Source: an uncultured Lachnospiraceae bacterium (GTDB taxonomy: Bacteria; Bacillota; Clostridia; Lachnospirales; Lachnospiraceae). Taken from it: a DNA stretch of 33,371 bases. A model generated the notes under the pieces. The model was given only the letters and a program-made list of their open reading frames with translations. It was not told the DNA's origin and searched no databases. Of this stretch, positions 1 to 7,479 are shown in pieces. Within the stretch, counting starts at the first letter, position 1. Every line of letters begins with the position of its first letter. The stretch covers positions 1 to 33,371 of the forward strand of contig CAJUMC010000031.1 in NCBI GenBank assembly GCA_910587085.1. Reading direction: 5' to 3'. Position numbers and translations under genes: made by a program.

Positions 1-173
1 TTGTGACAAAAAGAATCCCGTATTTATGCGGGTTCTGGCGTTTCGCAAACGCCTACTGTGTAAAAAGAGAAAAGGAGCTGAAATCTGCTGTTTTCGGCCC
101 CGGGCTCTGAGCCGGCTGACAGCGCAGAGCCTCCTGATTAGAATGCCGCTTAAGCGGCGGAATGAGAGGAAAC
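1..173. other. Leader region upstream of the MoxR-VWA cassette
   Basis: No gene is seen here. Two small hairpins stand out: an imperfect stem at 13-35 (AGAATCCCG against CGGGTTCT) and a perfect 7-bp stem GGCGTTT/AAACGCC with a 3-nt loop at 37-53. Neither is followed by a T-run, so they are not obvious terminators. I see no convincing -35/-10 pair. The promoter of the cassette may lie upstream of the window. Confidence 0.4.
144..160 (+). promoter_or_regulatory. Hairpin TGCCGC-N4-GCGGCGG next to the RBS of the first cassette gene
   Basis: TGCCGC (144-149), loop TTAA, GCGGC (154-158) and GG form a 5-6-bp stem. It is followed within a few bases by the ribosome binding site GAGAGG and the ATG at 174. 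Almost the same arrangement precedes the MoxR gene (2305-2321). Position and similarity suggest a role in translation or mRNA stability, which is inference. Confidence 0.45.
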
Positions 174-2102
174 ATGGATATTACACCGATTTATGATTTG
201 CGCGACCGTCTGCGCACGGCGATGATCGCCGGTACAAATCTGCTTGCGGAGGATTTCCGGTTAAAACGGGCGGTGGAGGCGCTTGCGCCGCTGGAAAAGG
301 CTGCTCCCGTTTTTGCAAAAGTGGGCGAGCTCAGCCGCCGGCTGATTGCACCGGACGGAGGCGGAGAAGAGGGCAAGGAAGGCATCCTTCTGGACGCCAT
401 CACGCTTGTCGACGCGGTCTGCTGCACTCAGGGCACCGTTACCGTGTCCGGAGAGCTTACGCCGGTTTTTACGCACGAAGATGACGACCTTCTGAAATAT
501 TCACCGGACAGCGGCCTGGCGGCTGTTATGTCCGATGTGCCGTATTCTGCGCTCCATCCACTGCAGGAAGCGCTGACAAGCTCCGGCAGCGGCCATTACT
601 CGTTTGTACTTGAATGCCATGCGAACCACCCGGAGCTGTTCAAAGATTACCGCGTCCGCGCGGCAATGGTGCAGGCACTCGGAGCGTCCTACGCCGAGCT
701 CGCCGGTCAGGTGCGCGACTGGCTGCTGAAGGACGGGGAAGACGTGATCCCGCTTCTTCTGCGCGGCTTCAATCCGAAAGGTAAAAGTGAAATGGTGCGC
801 CGCCTGCACATAATTGATCAGAAGATGGGTGCAAAAGCAAATGATTTTTACATAAAGCAGCTGGAAACGGCAGAAGGCGAACTGCGCCAGAATTTAATCC
901 TTTCCCTGCGCCATACCCCGGAAAATATTGATCTGCTCGATGATATGAGGAAGCACGAAAAGGGAAACACAAAAAAGGCAGTCTACTTTGCGCTTGCCTG
1001 CCAGGACGATCCGCGGGCCAAAAACATATTTGATGAACTGTACAAAAAAAAGCCGCTGGATGTGTGTAATTTTCTGGTATACAGTCAGACTCCTTGGGCT
1101 GCGTCTCTGGCGGCTAAGAGTGTGGAGCAGCAGTTCCTCACACAGCCGGAAAAGAAGGGAAACAAAAAAGAAGACGATATTGCCGTAAGGGAATGGGAGA
1201 TGAAATGCGCCAAAGCGGTAAACGCTCTTCAGTGCAAAAATGGTCCGGAGGTCTGCGCCGCGTACCGCACAGCCGCAAAACACTGCGGGGAATTCGGCAG
1301 CGTCATCCACGCGGATGTCCTGCAGACGCTGTGCCTCTCGCTGATCGCAAATCCGACAGAGGATCTGCTTGCCCTTGCCGTATCGCTCTATGAGGGTGAG
1401 GACGGCCGGAAGCAGCTGTTTCCGGCAGCGCTCCTTGCAAAGCTGATCAGCGAATGCAGCGCCGGGATGGAGAATCAGAACGGATGCTCCGGGAAGTCTT
1501 CCGAAACACAGACAGCGGACGGCGACTGGATCGGCTGGCTGGATAAGCAGCTTTTTGAAGAAAAGGTGCCGAATCATTTTCTGTCCGAGACCTTCCGATA
1601 TCTTGAGCCTGATGAGGCATCAAAGACATTTGTGCTGACAACCTCCGTCTACGGCGAAATCGACATGCGCAGCCATATTTATACGCACCCGATCCATCTT
1701 GAAGTCAGGGGACGTTTCCTGGAGCTGCTGATGCGCTGCAATGATTTGAAGATTGATCAGAAGCTTTCCTTGCTGTTCGACCCTTCCGATGAGGAAGTCT
1801 GTCGTCAGCTGGAGGAATATTTCTACCAAAAAGCGCGTTCGCATACTAACCGCTATGTTTATCTGAGCGCGCTGAACCGCTGCGGCTGCACGCGCTGCGA
1901 GGGTCTTCTTGTGAATTATGCGCGCAGCAAGGCAAGGATTAATTTGTGGGATCTGGAATATTTTATCCGGGAAATGCCGGGAAGTATGGAGGCAAAATTT
2001 GCGGAGGCTTCCCGTATTCCGGAGCTTGTCAAAGCCGGTAAAATCAACATATACAACTGGAATGAGGAGAGCTATAAACGCTGGATTGAAAATTCCCTGT
2101 AG
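174..2102 (+). CDS. Large alpha-helical HEAT-like repeat protein of a MoxR-VWA cassette
   Basis: The function is unknown. The product is about 642 residues and soluble, with no signal peptide or membrane segment. The middle (roughly 200-330) reads as short paired amphipathic helices of the HEAT/ARM type, for example around NLILSLRHTPENIDLLDD, which suggests a scaffold or substrate-binding role. A small Cys cluster, CGCTRC, lies at about 570-575. The ATG at 174 is preferred over the in-frame ATG at 162 because GAGAGG lies between them at good spacing. It is the first gene of the cassette, before a MoxR ATPase, a DUF5682 protein and a VWA protein. In related cassettes of other bacteria this slot holds large helical or SWIM-domain proteins (recalled, not checked). 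I infer that it is an adaptor for the ATPase/VWA pair. Confidence 0.8.
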   Translation: MDITPIYDLRDRLRTAMIAGTNLLAEDFRLKRAVEALAPLEKAAPVFAKVGELSRRLIAPDGGGEEGKEGILLDAITLVDAVCCTQGTVTVSGELTPVFTHEDDDLLKYSPDSGLAAVMSDVPYSALHPLQEALTSSGSGHYSFVLECHANHPELFKDYRVRAAMVQALGASYAELAGQVRDWLLKDGEDVIPLLLRGFNPKGKSEMVRRLHIIDQKMGAKANDFYIKQLETAEGELRQNLILSLRHTPENIDLLDDMRKHEKGNTKKAVYFALACQDDPRAKNIFDELYKKKPLDVCNFLVYSQTPWAASLAAKSVEQQFLTQPEKKGNKKEDDIAVREWEMKCAKAVNALQCKNGPEVCAAYRTAAKHCGEFGSVIHADVLQTLCLSLIANPTEDLLALAVSLYEGEDGRKQLFPAALLAKLISECSAGMENQNGCSGKSSETQTADGDWIGWLDKQLFEEKVPNHFLSETFRYLEPDEASKTFVLTTSVYGEIDMRSHIYTHPIHLEVRGRFLELLMRCNDLKIDQKLSLLFDPSDEEVCRQLEEYFYQKARSHTNRYVYLSALNRCGCTRCEGLLVNYARSKARINLWDLEYFIREMPGSMEAKFAEASRIPELVKAGKINIYNWNEESYKRWIENSL

Positions 2103-2334
2103 GCGCGCCTGACGGCCGTGCCGCGGGTGCGGCGGACTGGCCGCTCCCGGAGAAAACGGGATTTGCGCTGCCCGGCGGCGCAGATCCCGCCTTATTTTAG
2201 CTTTGCAGCAAATAATAAAAAAAAGCGCCCTTATGCTTTTTATTCTGCAGTATCGCAGGCAGGTCTGCATACATGCGGGGTACAGAAACAAAATATTTCA
2301 TAGGTGCCGCAGGTGCGGCGGAATGTGAGGAATT
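2103..2334 (+). other. Long structured spacer between the first cassette gene and the MoxR gene
   Basis: The 232-nt spacer has no gene. It contains a TGCCGC-GGGT-GCGGCGG hairpin at 2119-2135. A stronger stem at 2158-2188 pairs GGGATTTGCGC with GCGCAGATCCC (11 bp with one G-U) and is followed by TTATTTTAG, so it resembles a weak terminator or attenuator. A third TGCCGC-AGGT-GCGGCGG hairpin at 2305-2321 abuts the RBS of the next gene. No clear promoter was found. Confidence 0.45.
2305..2321 (+). promoter_or_regulatory. Hairpin TGCCGC-N4-GCGGCGG next to the RBS of the MoxR gene
   Basis: TGCCGC (2305-2310), loop AGGT and GCGGCGG (2315-2321) are followed by AATGTGAGG and then the ATG at 2335. The arrangement copies the one before the first cassette gene, including the AATG(T)GAGG that follows. 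This points to a shared post-transcriptional element or a recent sequence copy. Confidence 0.45.
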
Positions 2335-3417
2335 ATGGATCAGCAGATTTTAAGATTACCGGCAGAACAATTATTTCAGAAGGAGATCGACGCTTTGATC
2401 GCGGCGGAGAAAGACCCGGTGCCGACGGGCTGGAAAATGTCGCCGCGCTCGGTGCGCACCTATATCTGCGGCGGCAAGGTCGGCCGCACCAAGATTACAC
2501 CGAAATACATCGGGCACGAGAGACTGGTGGAAATTGCGATTTCCACGCTTGTCACTGACCGGGCACTGCTTTTGATCGGGGAACCGGGTACGGCAAAGAG
2601 CTGGCTTTCCGAACACCTCTGCGCGGCGATCAACGGCGATTCCACCAAGGTAATCCAGGGGACGGCGGGCACAACCGAGGAGCAGCTGCGCTATTCCTGG
2701 AACTATGCCATGCTGCTGGCACAGGGTCCTTCCGAGGCAGCAATGCTGAAAAGCCCTGTGTTTACTGCAATGGAAACCGGCTCAATCGCGCGTATGGAAG
2801 AAATCTCCCGCTGTGCCTCCGAGGTGCAGGACGCACTGATCTCCATTCTGTCGGAGAAGCGCATATCCGTGCCGGAATTAAATACGGAAATCGCGGCGAA
2901 AAAGGGCTTTTCGGTGATCGCAACCGCAAACACAAGGGATAAGGGTGTTAACGATATGTCGGCAGCATTAAAGCGTCGTTTTAATATTGTCGTGCTGCCT
3001 GCGCCGGCGGATCTGGAATCCGAAATGGAGATCGTGCGCACAAGAGTTGCGCAGCTTTCCGCCGGGCTTGATCTGAATTCCGCTCTGCCGGAGGACGAAA
3101 CCGTACAGAAGGTCTGCACCATTTTCCGCGAACTGCGCTGCGGGGAAACCTGCGACCGCAGCCAGAAGGTAAAGGGGACGAGCGGCGTACTCTCGACGGC
3201 GGAAGCAATCTCGCTGCTGTGCAACAGCATGGCGCTGGCCGGAAGCTTCGGCAGCGGGGAAATCAGTGACGATGATCTTGCCGCTGCGCTGCAGGGCGCG
3301 ATCATCAAAGATGAAGATAAGGATGCCGTTGCGTGGAAGGAATATCTGGAACATGTAATGAAAAAGCGCGGTTCAAAATGGAGCGGGCTGTATAAGGCCT
3401 GCCGCGACTTGGCGTGA
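2335..3417 (+). CDS. MoxR-family AAA+ ATPase (YehL-like)
   Basis: This is a 360-residue AAA+ ATPase of the MoxR type, a family that works as chaperone-like remodelling machines with VWA-domain partners. Walker A is GEPGTAKS at 82-89. The Walker B region reads RMEEISR (153-159), with Glu where most relatives have the first Asp. It is followed by EVQDALISILSEKR, typical of the family. Sensor 1 is ATANTRD (196-202), and arginines at 214-215 fit the Arg-finger region. GTGAGG precedes the ATG at 2335. A VWA gene lies two genes downstream, the usual partner. Length and context resemble E. coli YehL, about 360 residues by recall. The substrate is unknown. Confidence 0.9.
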   Translation: MDQQILRLPAEQLFQKEIDALIAAEKDPVPTGWKMSPRSVRTYICGGKVGRTKITPKYIGHERLVEIAISTLVTDRALLLIGEPGTAKSWLSEHLCAAINGDSTKVIQGTAGTTEEQLRYSWNYAMLLAQGPSEAAMLKSPVFTAMETGSIARMEEISRCASEVQDALISILSEKRISVPELNTEIAAKKGFSVIATANTRDKGVNDMSAALKRRFNIVVLPAPADLESEMEIVRTRVAQLSAGLDLNSALPEDETVQKVCTIFRELRCGETCDRSQKVKGTSGVLSTAEAISLLCNSMALAGSFGSGEISDDDLAAALQGAIIKDEDKDAVAWKEYLEHVMKKRGSKWSGLYKACRDLA

Positions 3418-3663
3418 AAAGCGGGAAAAACGGGAAAGGTACGGAAAACTTCCGCAAATATTTGCAGGCGAAGGTTCCGGCCGCAGACTTCCGGTCATGC
3501 TGATGCAAAAACTGTTTTTTACACGAAAAAGAGCCGATTTGAGAAAGAGCCTGCTCTGTACGGCCTTCCTCGGACGGATGCGGGAACCATGTCCCGCGGA
3601 CTTTTTACATATCCAGATTGACAAGCCGCTTCCGGAAACAGAAACGGCGGATTGGGAGGAATA
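3418..3663 (+). other. Spacer between the MoxR and DUF5682 genes, with terminator-like hairpin
   Basis: The 246-nt spacer holds no gene. A hairpin at 3580-3597 (GCGGGA, loop ACCATG, TCCCGC) is followed by GGAC and five T residues (3602-3606). That is terminator-like on the + strand, although the cassette continues beyond it. The strong RBS GGGAGGA (3654-3660) closes the region. Confidence 0.45.
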
Positions 3664-5934
3664 ATGAATCATCCACATATTTTCGGCATCCGGCATCTCT
3701 CCCCTGCCGGGGCCTGGCATCTTAAGAATTTCCTGACCGAAAAAAATCCGAAGCTCGTACTTGTGGAAGGGCCCTGCGATTTCGACGACATACTGCCTTG
3801 GTTTGCGGATGCAGCAGTGCAGCCGCCGATCGCGGTGCTTGCGTACACAAAGGACGCGCCCGTCCGGACGATCCTGTACCCGTTCGCGGAGTATTCCCCA
3901 GAGTATCAGGCGATTCTCTGGTGCCATGAAAACAAGAAAAAATGCCGTTTTATCGACTTGCCGTCGGAGGTGTTTCTGGCTCTTCCGGAGCATGCGCCAG
4001 GCGCAAAGGCCGCCGATTCCGGGGAGGAGGAACGCATGAATGTCTACGCGCTTCTGGACAAGCAGGCGGGCGAGGACGGACATGAAACCTTCTGGGAGCG
4101 CACAATGGAGCACACAAAGGATACGGAAGGCTACCGCCGCGGCGCAGCACTTTTCGGCAGCGAACTACGCGCGCTGGAGGACGACAGTGAAACCGATCGC
4201 CCGGAAATCCTCGTGCGTGAGGCGTTCATGCGCCGGAAAATCGCAGAAGCTGTCGCGGAAGGCTTTGCACCGGAAGAGATCGTGGTGGTCACGGGTTCCT
4301 ACCATGTGGCGGGACTGCTGGACGAGCAGGCGGAGGCAATGACGGATAAGGAGCTTGCCTCGCTCCCGCGTCTTGAGGCAAGCCATACGCTGATGCCTTA
4401 CTCGTACTACCGTCTTTCCACGCGTGCGGGCTACGGAGCCGGCAACAGAGCCCCTGCCTACTATGCACTTTTGTGGGAAGCGATCGGGCGCGGCGATCTT
4501 TCCTATACCGCGCGCTGCTATTTAAGCAGGATCGCGGGCTACCAGAGAACACACGGCAACCCGGTTTCCTCGGCGCAGGTAATCGAGGCGGTACAGCTGG
4601 CGGCAGCGCTCGCAAAGCTGCGCGGCGGCAGCGGCATCCCGGCACTGCGTGATCTGAGGGATGCTGCCGTAACCTGCCTTGGCGGAGGCAGCTTTTCCGA
4701 GCTGACGCTTGCCACGGCGGACACGGAAATCGGCACAGCAATCGGTTCCCTGCCGGACGGCGTGAGCCGTACGAGTATTCAGGATGACTTTTACCGGAAA
4801 TTAAAAGAATTAAAACTGGAAAAGTACCGCGGTATTACGCAGCAGGAACTGGCTCTGGATCTGCGCGAAAACCGTAATGTTTCGTCGCAGGCAGCGGCAT
4901 TTCTGGATCTGCACCGCTCCTTCTTCCTGCACCGTCTGAGGGTGCTCGGCGTGAGTTTTGCCGCCGCTGCCGCAGCCAGGCAGGACAATGCGACCTGGGC
5001 GGAGCACTGGAGTGTGCGCTGGACACCGGAGGCGGAAATCGAACTGGTGGAAGCAGCATTAAAGGGCGATACCATTGCGCAGGCAGCTTCCTTCTGTATG
5101 AAGGAACGTGTGGAGCAGGCCCCGAATATGGGCGAGGCCGCAAAGGTCATCGAGGATGCTTTTGCCTGCGGCATGACAGAAGCCGCTGCTTATGCAACCG
5201 CTGCGCTGCAGGCGATGGCGGTGGATGCAGCATCTGTCGCGGATCTGGCGTCAGTCGCAAACAGTCTCTCCGTAATCCTGAAGTACGGGGATATCAGACA
5301 GCTTGATTCCAGGCCGCTCATACCGATTCTGCAGCAGATTTTCTTCCGGGCATGCCTGATCCTGCCGGGAGAATGCATCTGCGATGACGAAGCCTCAAAA
5401 ACGATGGCGGGCGCGATGGAGAAGCTGAACAGCGCTGCTCTGGCGCACGATTTTCTGGATGTCGCATCGTGGAACGAGGCCCTTCGCGAGGTGGCGGAGC
5501 GGGATGATTTAAATACAAAGCTTTCCGGCTACGCAATGGCAATCCGTCTGGAGCGCAGCCTTGCCGACGGCGAAGCCCTCCGTCTGGAAGTGGGCCGCAG
5601 ACTTTCGCGCGGCATCCCGGCAGAGCTTGGGGCGGGCTGGTTTGAGGGGCTTGCCATGAAAAACCGCTACGCGCTGATCGCCAGACTGTCTCTCTGGGAA
5701 AGCCTGGACGAATACCTTGAAATGCTGGACGATGAAGAGTTTAAGCGCGCACTGATCTTCCTTCGCCGCGCCTTCGCGGATTTTACTGCTATGGAAAAAG
5801 ATTCCATCGCAGAAAATCTCGGCGAAATCTGGGGCTACAATGGTCAGGAAGTCAGTGAAGCGCTGAACTCAGAGCTTGGAGGCAAAGAAAAGGAACTGGT
5901 GGAAAGTCTCGACGCGTTTGATTTTGATTTTTAA
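3664..5934 (+). CDS. DUF5682-family protein (YehM-like) with TraB/TIKI-like His motifs
   Basis: The product is a 756-residue cytoplasmic protein of unknown activity. The N-terminus reads GIRHLSP (8-14), then LVLVEGP (31-37). Further on comes TGSYHVAGL (210-218). TraB/PrgY and TIKI-like proteins have a comparable layout: GT-H near the N-terminus, then a P-x-V-x-E element, then a late G-x-H-x-x-G. I therefore infer a relationship to that hydrolase-like fold for the first 230 or so residues. The remaining 500 or so residues are mostly helical. The ATG at 3664 is chosen over an in-frame TTG at 3652 because GGGAGGA overlaps that TTG and sits correctly for the ATG. The gene lies between the MoxR and VWA genes. 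Length and position match E. coli YehM (about 759 residues by recall). Confidence 0.85.
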   Translation: MNHPHIFGIRHLSPAGAWHLKNFLTEKNPKLVLVEGPCDFDDILPWFADAAVQPPIAVLAYTKDAPVRTILYPFAEYSPEYQAILWCHENKKKCRFIDLPSEVFLALPEHAPGAKAADSGEEERMNVYALLDKQAGEDGHETFWERTMEHTKDTEGYRRGAALFGSELRALEDDSETDRPEILVREAFMRRKIAEAVAEGFAPEEIVVVTGSYHVAGLLDEQAEAMTDKELASLPRLEASHTLMPYSYYRLSTRAGYGAGNRAPAYYALLWEAIGRGDLSYTARCYLSRIAGYQRTHGNPVSSAQVIEAVQLAAALAKLRGGSGIPALRDLRDAAVTCLGGGSFSELTLATADTEIGTAIGSLPDGVSRTSIQDDFYRKLKELKLEKYRGITQQELALDLRENRNVSSQAAAFLDLHRSFFLHRLRVLGVSFAAAAAARQDNATWAEHWSVRWTPEAEIELVEAALKGDTIAQAASFCMKERVEQAPNMGEAAKVIEDAFACGMTEAAAYATAALQAMAVDAASVADLASVANSLSVILKYGDIRQLDSRPLIPILQQIFFRACLILPGECICDDEASKTMAGAMEKLNSAALAHDFLDVASWNEALREVAERDDLNTKLSGYAMAIRLERSLADGEALRLEVGRRLSRGIPAELGAGWFEGLAMKNRYALIARLSLWESLDEYLEMLDDEEFKRALIFLRRAFADFTAMEKDSIAENLGEIWGYNGQEVSEALNSELGGKEKELVESLDAFDFDF

Positions 5935-6196
5935 AGAGGGTAGCTTCCGGCTTTGTACAATTTCAGAGGATTGCATCTGTACATGTTTTTTACCAGCGGC
6001 GATCTGTTGGACGCTCCGGAATGGGACGAGCGGCATAAGGCAGGGAAATATAAAGGCACACAGCATGATACGGGCAGAGCGGTCTGCAATACAGGTGAAC
6101 AGAACAAAGCCACAGGCGAAAAATGTTAATTTTATGGCCGGCAGATACGCAATACCGGCCGGTTAAATCCGGAAAAGGCTGGATACGGAGGTTTGC
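5935..6196 (+). other. Spacer between the DUF5682 and VWA genes
   Basis: The 262-nt spacer has no convincing gene. It contains two TGTACA palindromes at about 5957 and 5980 and a perfect GGCCGG/CCGGCC stem (6136-6141 with 6155-6160). It ends in the RBS GGAGG ahead of the ATG at 6197. The hairpin has no T-run. Confidence 0.4.
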
Positions 6197-7408
6197 ATGA
6201 GCAACGGAACGAACAGGGATATGGAACAAGCAATGACAAGATGGCGGCTTATTCTCGGCGCAGACAGCCAGAACCGCTTTGGAAAGATGGGCGGCACAGG
6301 ACTCGGCGGAGAAATGGACATGATGGATCAGGCACTTGCCGCCATCTACAATCTGAATTCACCGGGCAGCTTCGGCCAGGCAGGCAGCGCGGGAGCCGGC
6401 GGCGGCCGCGGCCCGTCCAACCCGCAGATCACAAAATGGCTGGGGGATGTGAGAAGCCTTTTCGACCCGGATCTGGTAAAGATCATACAGGGTGACGCAA
6501 TGACGCGCTGCGGTCTAAAGCAGCTGATTTTTGAGCCGGAGCTTCTGGAAAATCTGGAGCCGGACGTAAACCTTGCCTCTACAATCCTGCTGCTGAAAGA
6601 TCAGATTCCGAAGCGTTCCAAGGAGAGCGTGCGCGCATTTATCAAAAAAATTGTCGAGGAAATCAACCGCCTGCTCGAGCAGGATATCCGCCGTGCCGTA
6701 ACCGCTGCAGTCAACAGGCGCAAGCATTCCCCGATTCCTTCAGCGGCCGCACTCGACTACCGGACAACAATTTCCCGGAATTTGAAGCATTATAATCAGG
6801 ATCTCAAAACGATTGTGCCGGAGCATTTTTATTTCTTTGACCGCACAAGCACGACTGCGGCAAATAAATGGAACGTAATTCTGGATATCGACCAGAGCGG
6901 TTCGATGGGCGAATCCGTCATCTATTCGTCCATTATCAGCTGCATCCTTGCCAGTATGTCGAGCATTTCCACGCGGATTGTGGCGTTTGACACGAATATT
7001 GTGGATCTGACGGAAAAAAGCGACGACCCGGTTGATCTGCTGTTCGGCTTCCAGCTCGGCGGCGGTACAAACATCGACATGTCCGTCGCATACTGCGAAA
7101 AGTTTATTGAAAATCCGAAGAAAACACTGTTTTTCCTGATTACCGACCTTGAGGAGGGCGGCAACCGCGCCGCGCTTCTGCGCCGTCTTGAAGAGCTTAA
7201 AGGGGCCGGCGTTACCCTTGTCTGCCTGCTTGCACTCGCGGAAAGCGGACGGCCGTACTACGACGCGCAGATGGCGCAGAAAGTGGCTGCACTGAAAATC
7301 CCATGCTTTGCCTGCAGCCCGCAGATGCTGCCGCAGCTGCTGGAGCGTGCGCTGAAAGGCCAGGATCTGGATCAGTTTGTAAAGGAATTTGAGAAATCAA
7401 AAAAATAA
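6197..7408 (+). CDS. VWA-domain protein, partner of the MoxR ATPase (YehP-like)
   Basis: The product is a 403-residue soluble protein. Its C-terminal half is a von Willebrand factor A domain with a complete metal-ion-dependent adhesion site: D232-x-S234-x-S236 (DQSGSMGES), Thr291 in GGGTNIDMS, and Asp317 in LITDLEEGG. Such domains bind a divalent metal and a protein ligand and are the classical partners of MoxR ATPases. The N-terminal 220 residues are helical with a Gly-rich stretch near residue 70. There is no signal peptide or membrane segment, so it should act in the cytoplasm. GGAGG sits 5 nt before the ATG. It is the last gene of the cassette and is followed at once by a strong terminator. 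It resembles E. coli YehP in length and position (recalled). Confidence 0.88.
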   Translation: MSNGTNRDMEQAMTRWRLILGADSQNRFGKMGGTGLGGEMDMMDQALAAIYNLNSPGSFGQAGSAGAGGGRGPSNPQITKWLGDVRSLFDPDLVKIIQGDAMTRCGLKQLIFEPELLENLEPDVNLASTILLLKDQIPKRSKESVRAFIKKIVEEINRLLEQDIRRAVTAAVNRRKHSPIPSAAALDYRTTISRNLKHYNQDLKTIVPEHFYFFDRTSTTAANKWNVILDIDQSGSMGESVIYSSIISCILASMSSISTRIVAFDTNIVDLTEKSDDPVDLLFGFQLGGGTNIDMSVAYCEKFIENPKKTLFFLITDLEEGGNRAALLRRLEELKGAGVTLVCLLALAESGRPYYDAQMAQKVAALKIPCFACSPQMLPQLLERALKGQDLDQFVKEFEKSKK

Positions 7409-7415
7409 CTGCATC

Positions 7416-7460
7416 AAAGAGGGATTGCTGTGCCGCTGACGACAGAGCAATCCCTCTTTT
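7416..7460. terminator. Bidirectional intrinsic terminator between the VWA and YwmB genes
   Basis: AAAGAGGGATTGCT (7416-7429) pairs perfectly over 14 bp with AGCAATCCCTCTTT (7446-7459) around a 16-nt loop. The stem ends in a T-run on both strands. It lies between the convergent VWA stop (7408) and YwmB stop (7480), so it probably serves both. Confidence 0.85.
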
Positions 7461-7479
7461 CCGGCAGCCAAAGCGCCGC

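Noticed and set aside
2304..2558. Short frame starting at 2304 ahead of the MoxR gene
   Set aside because: It overlaps the MoxR start in another frame; the MoxR ATG at 2335 has the GTGAGG RBS and full family homology.
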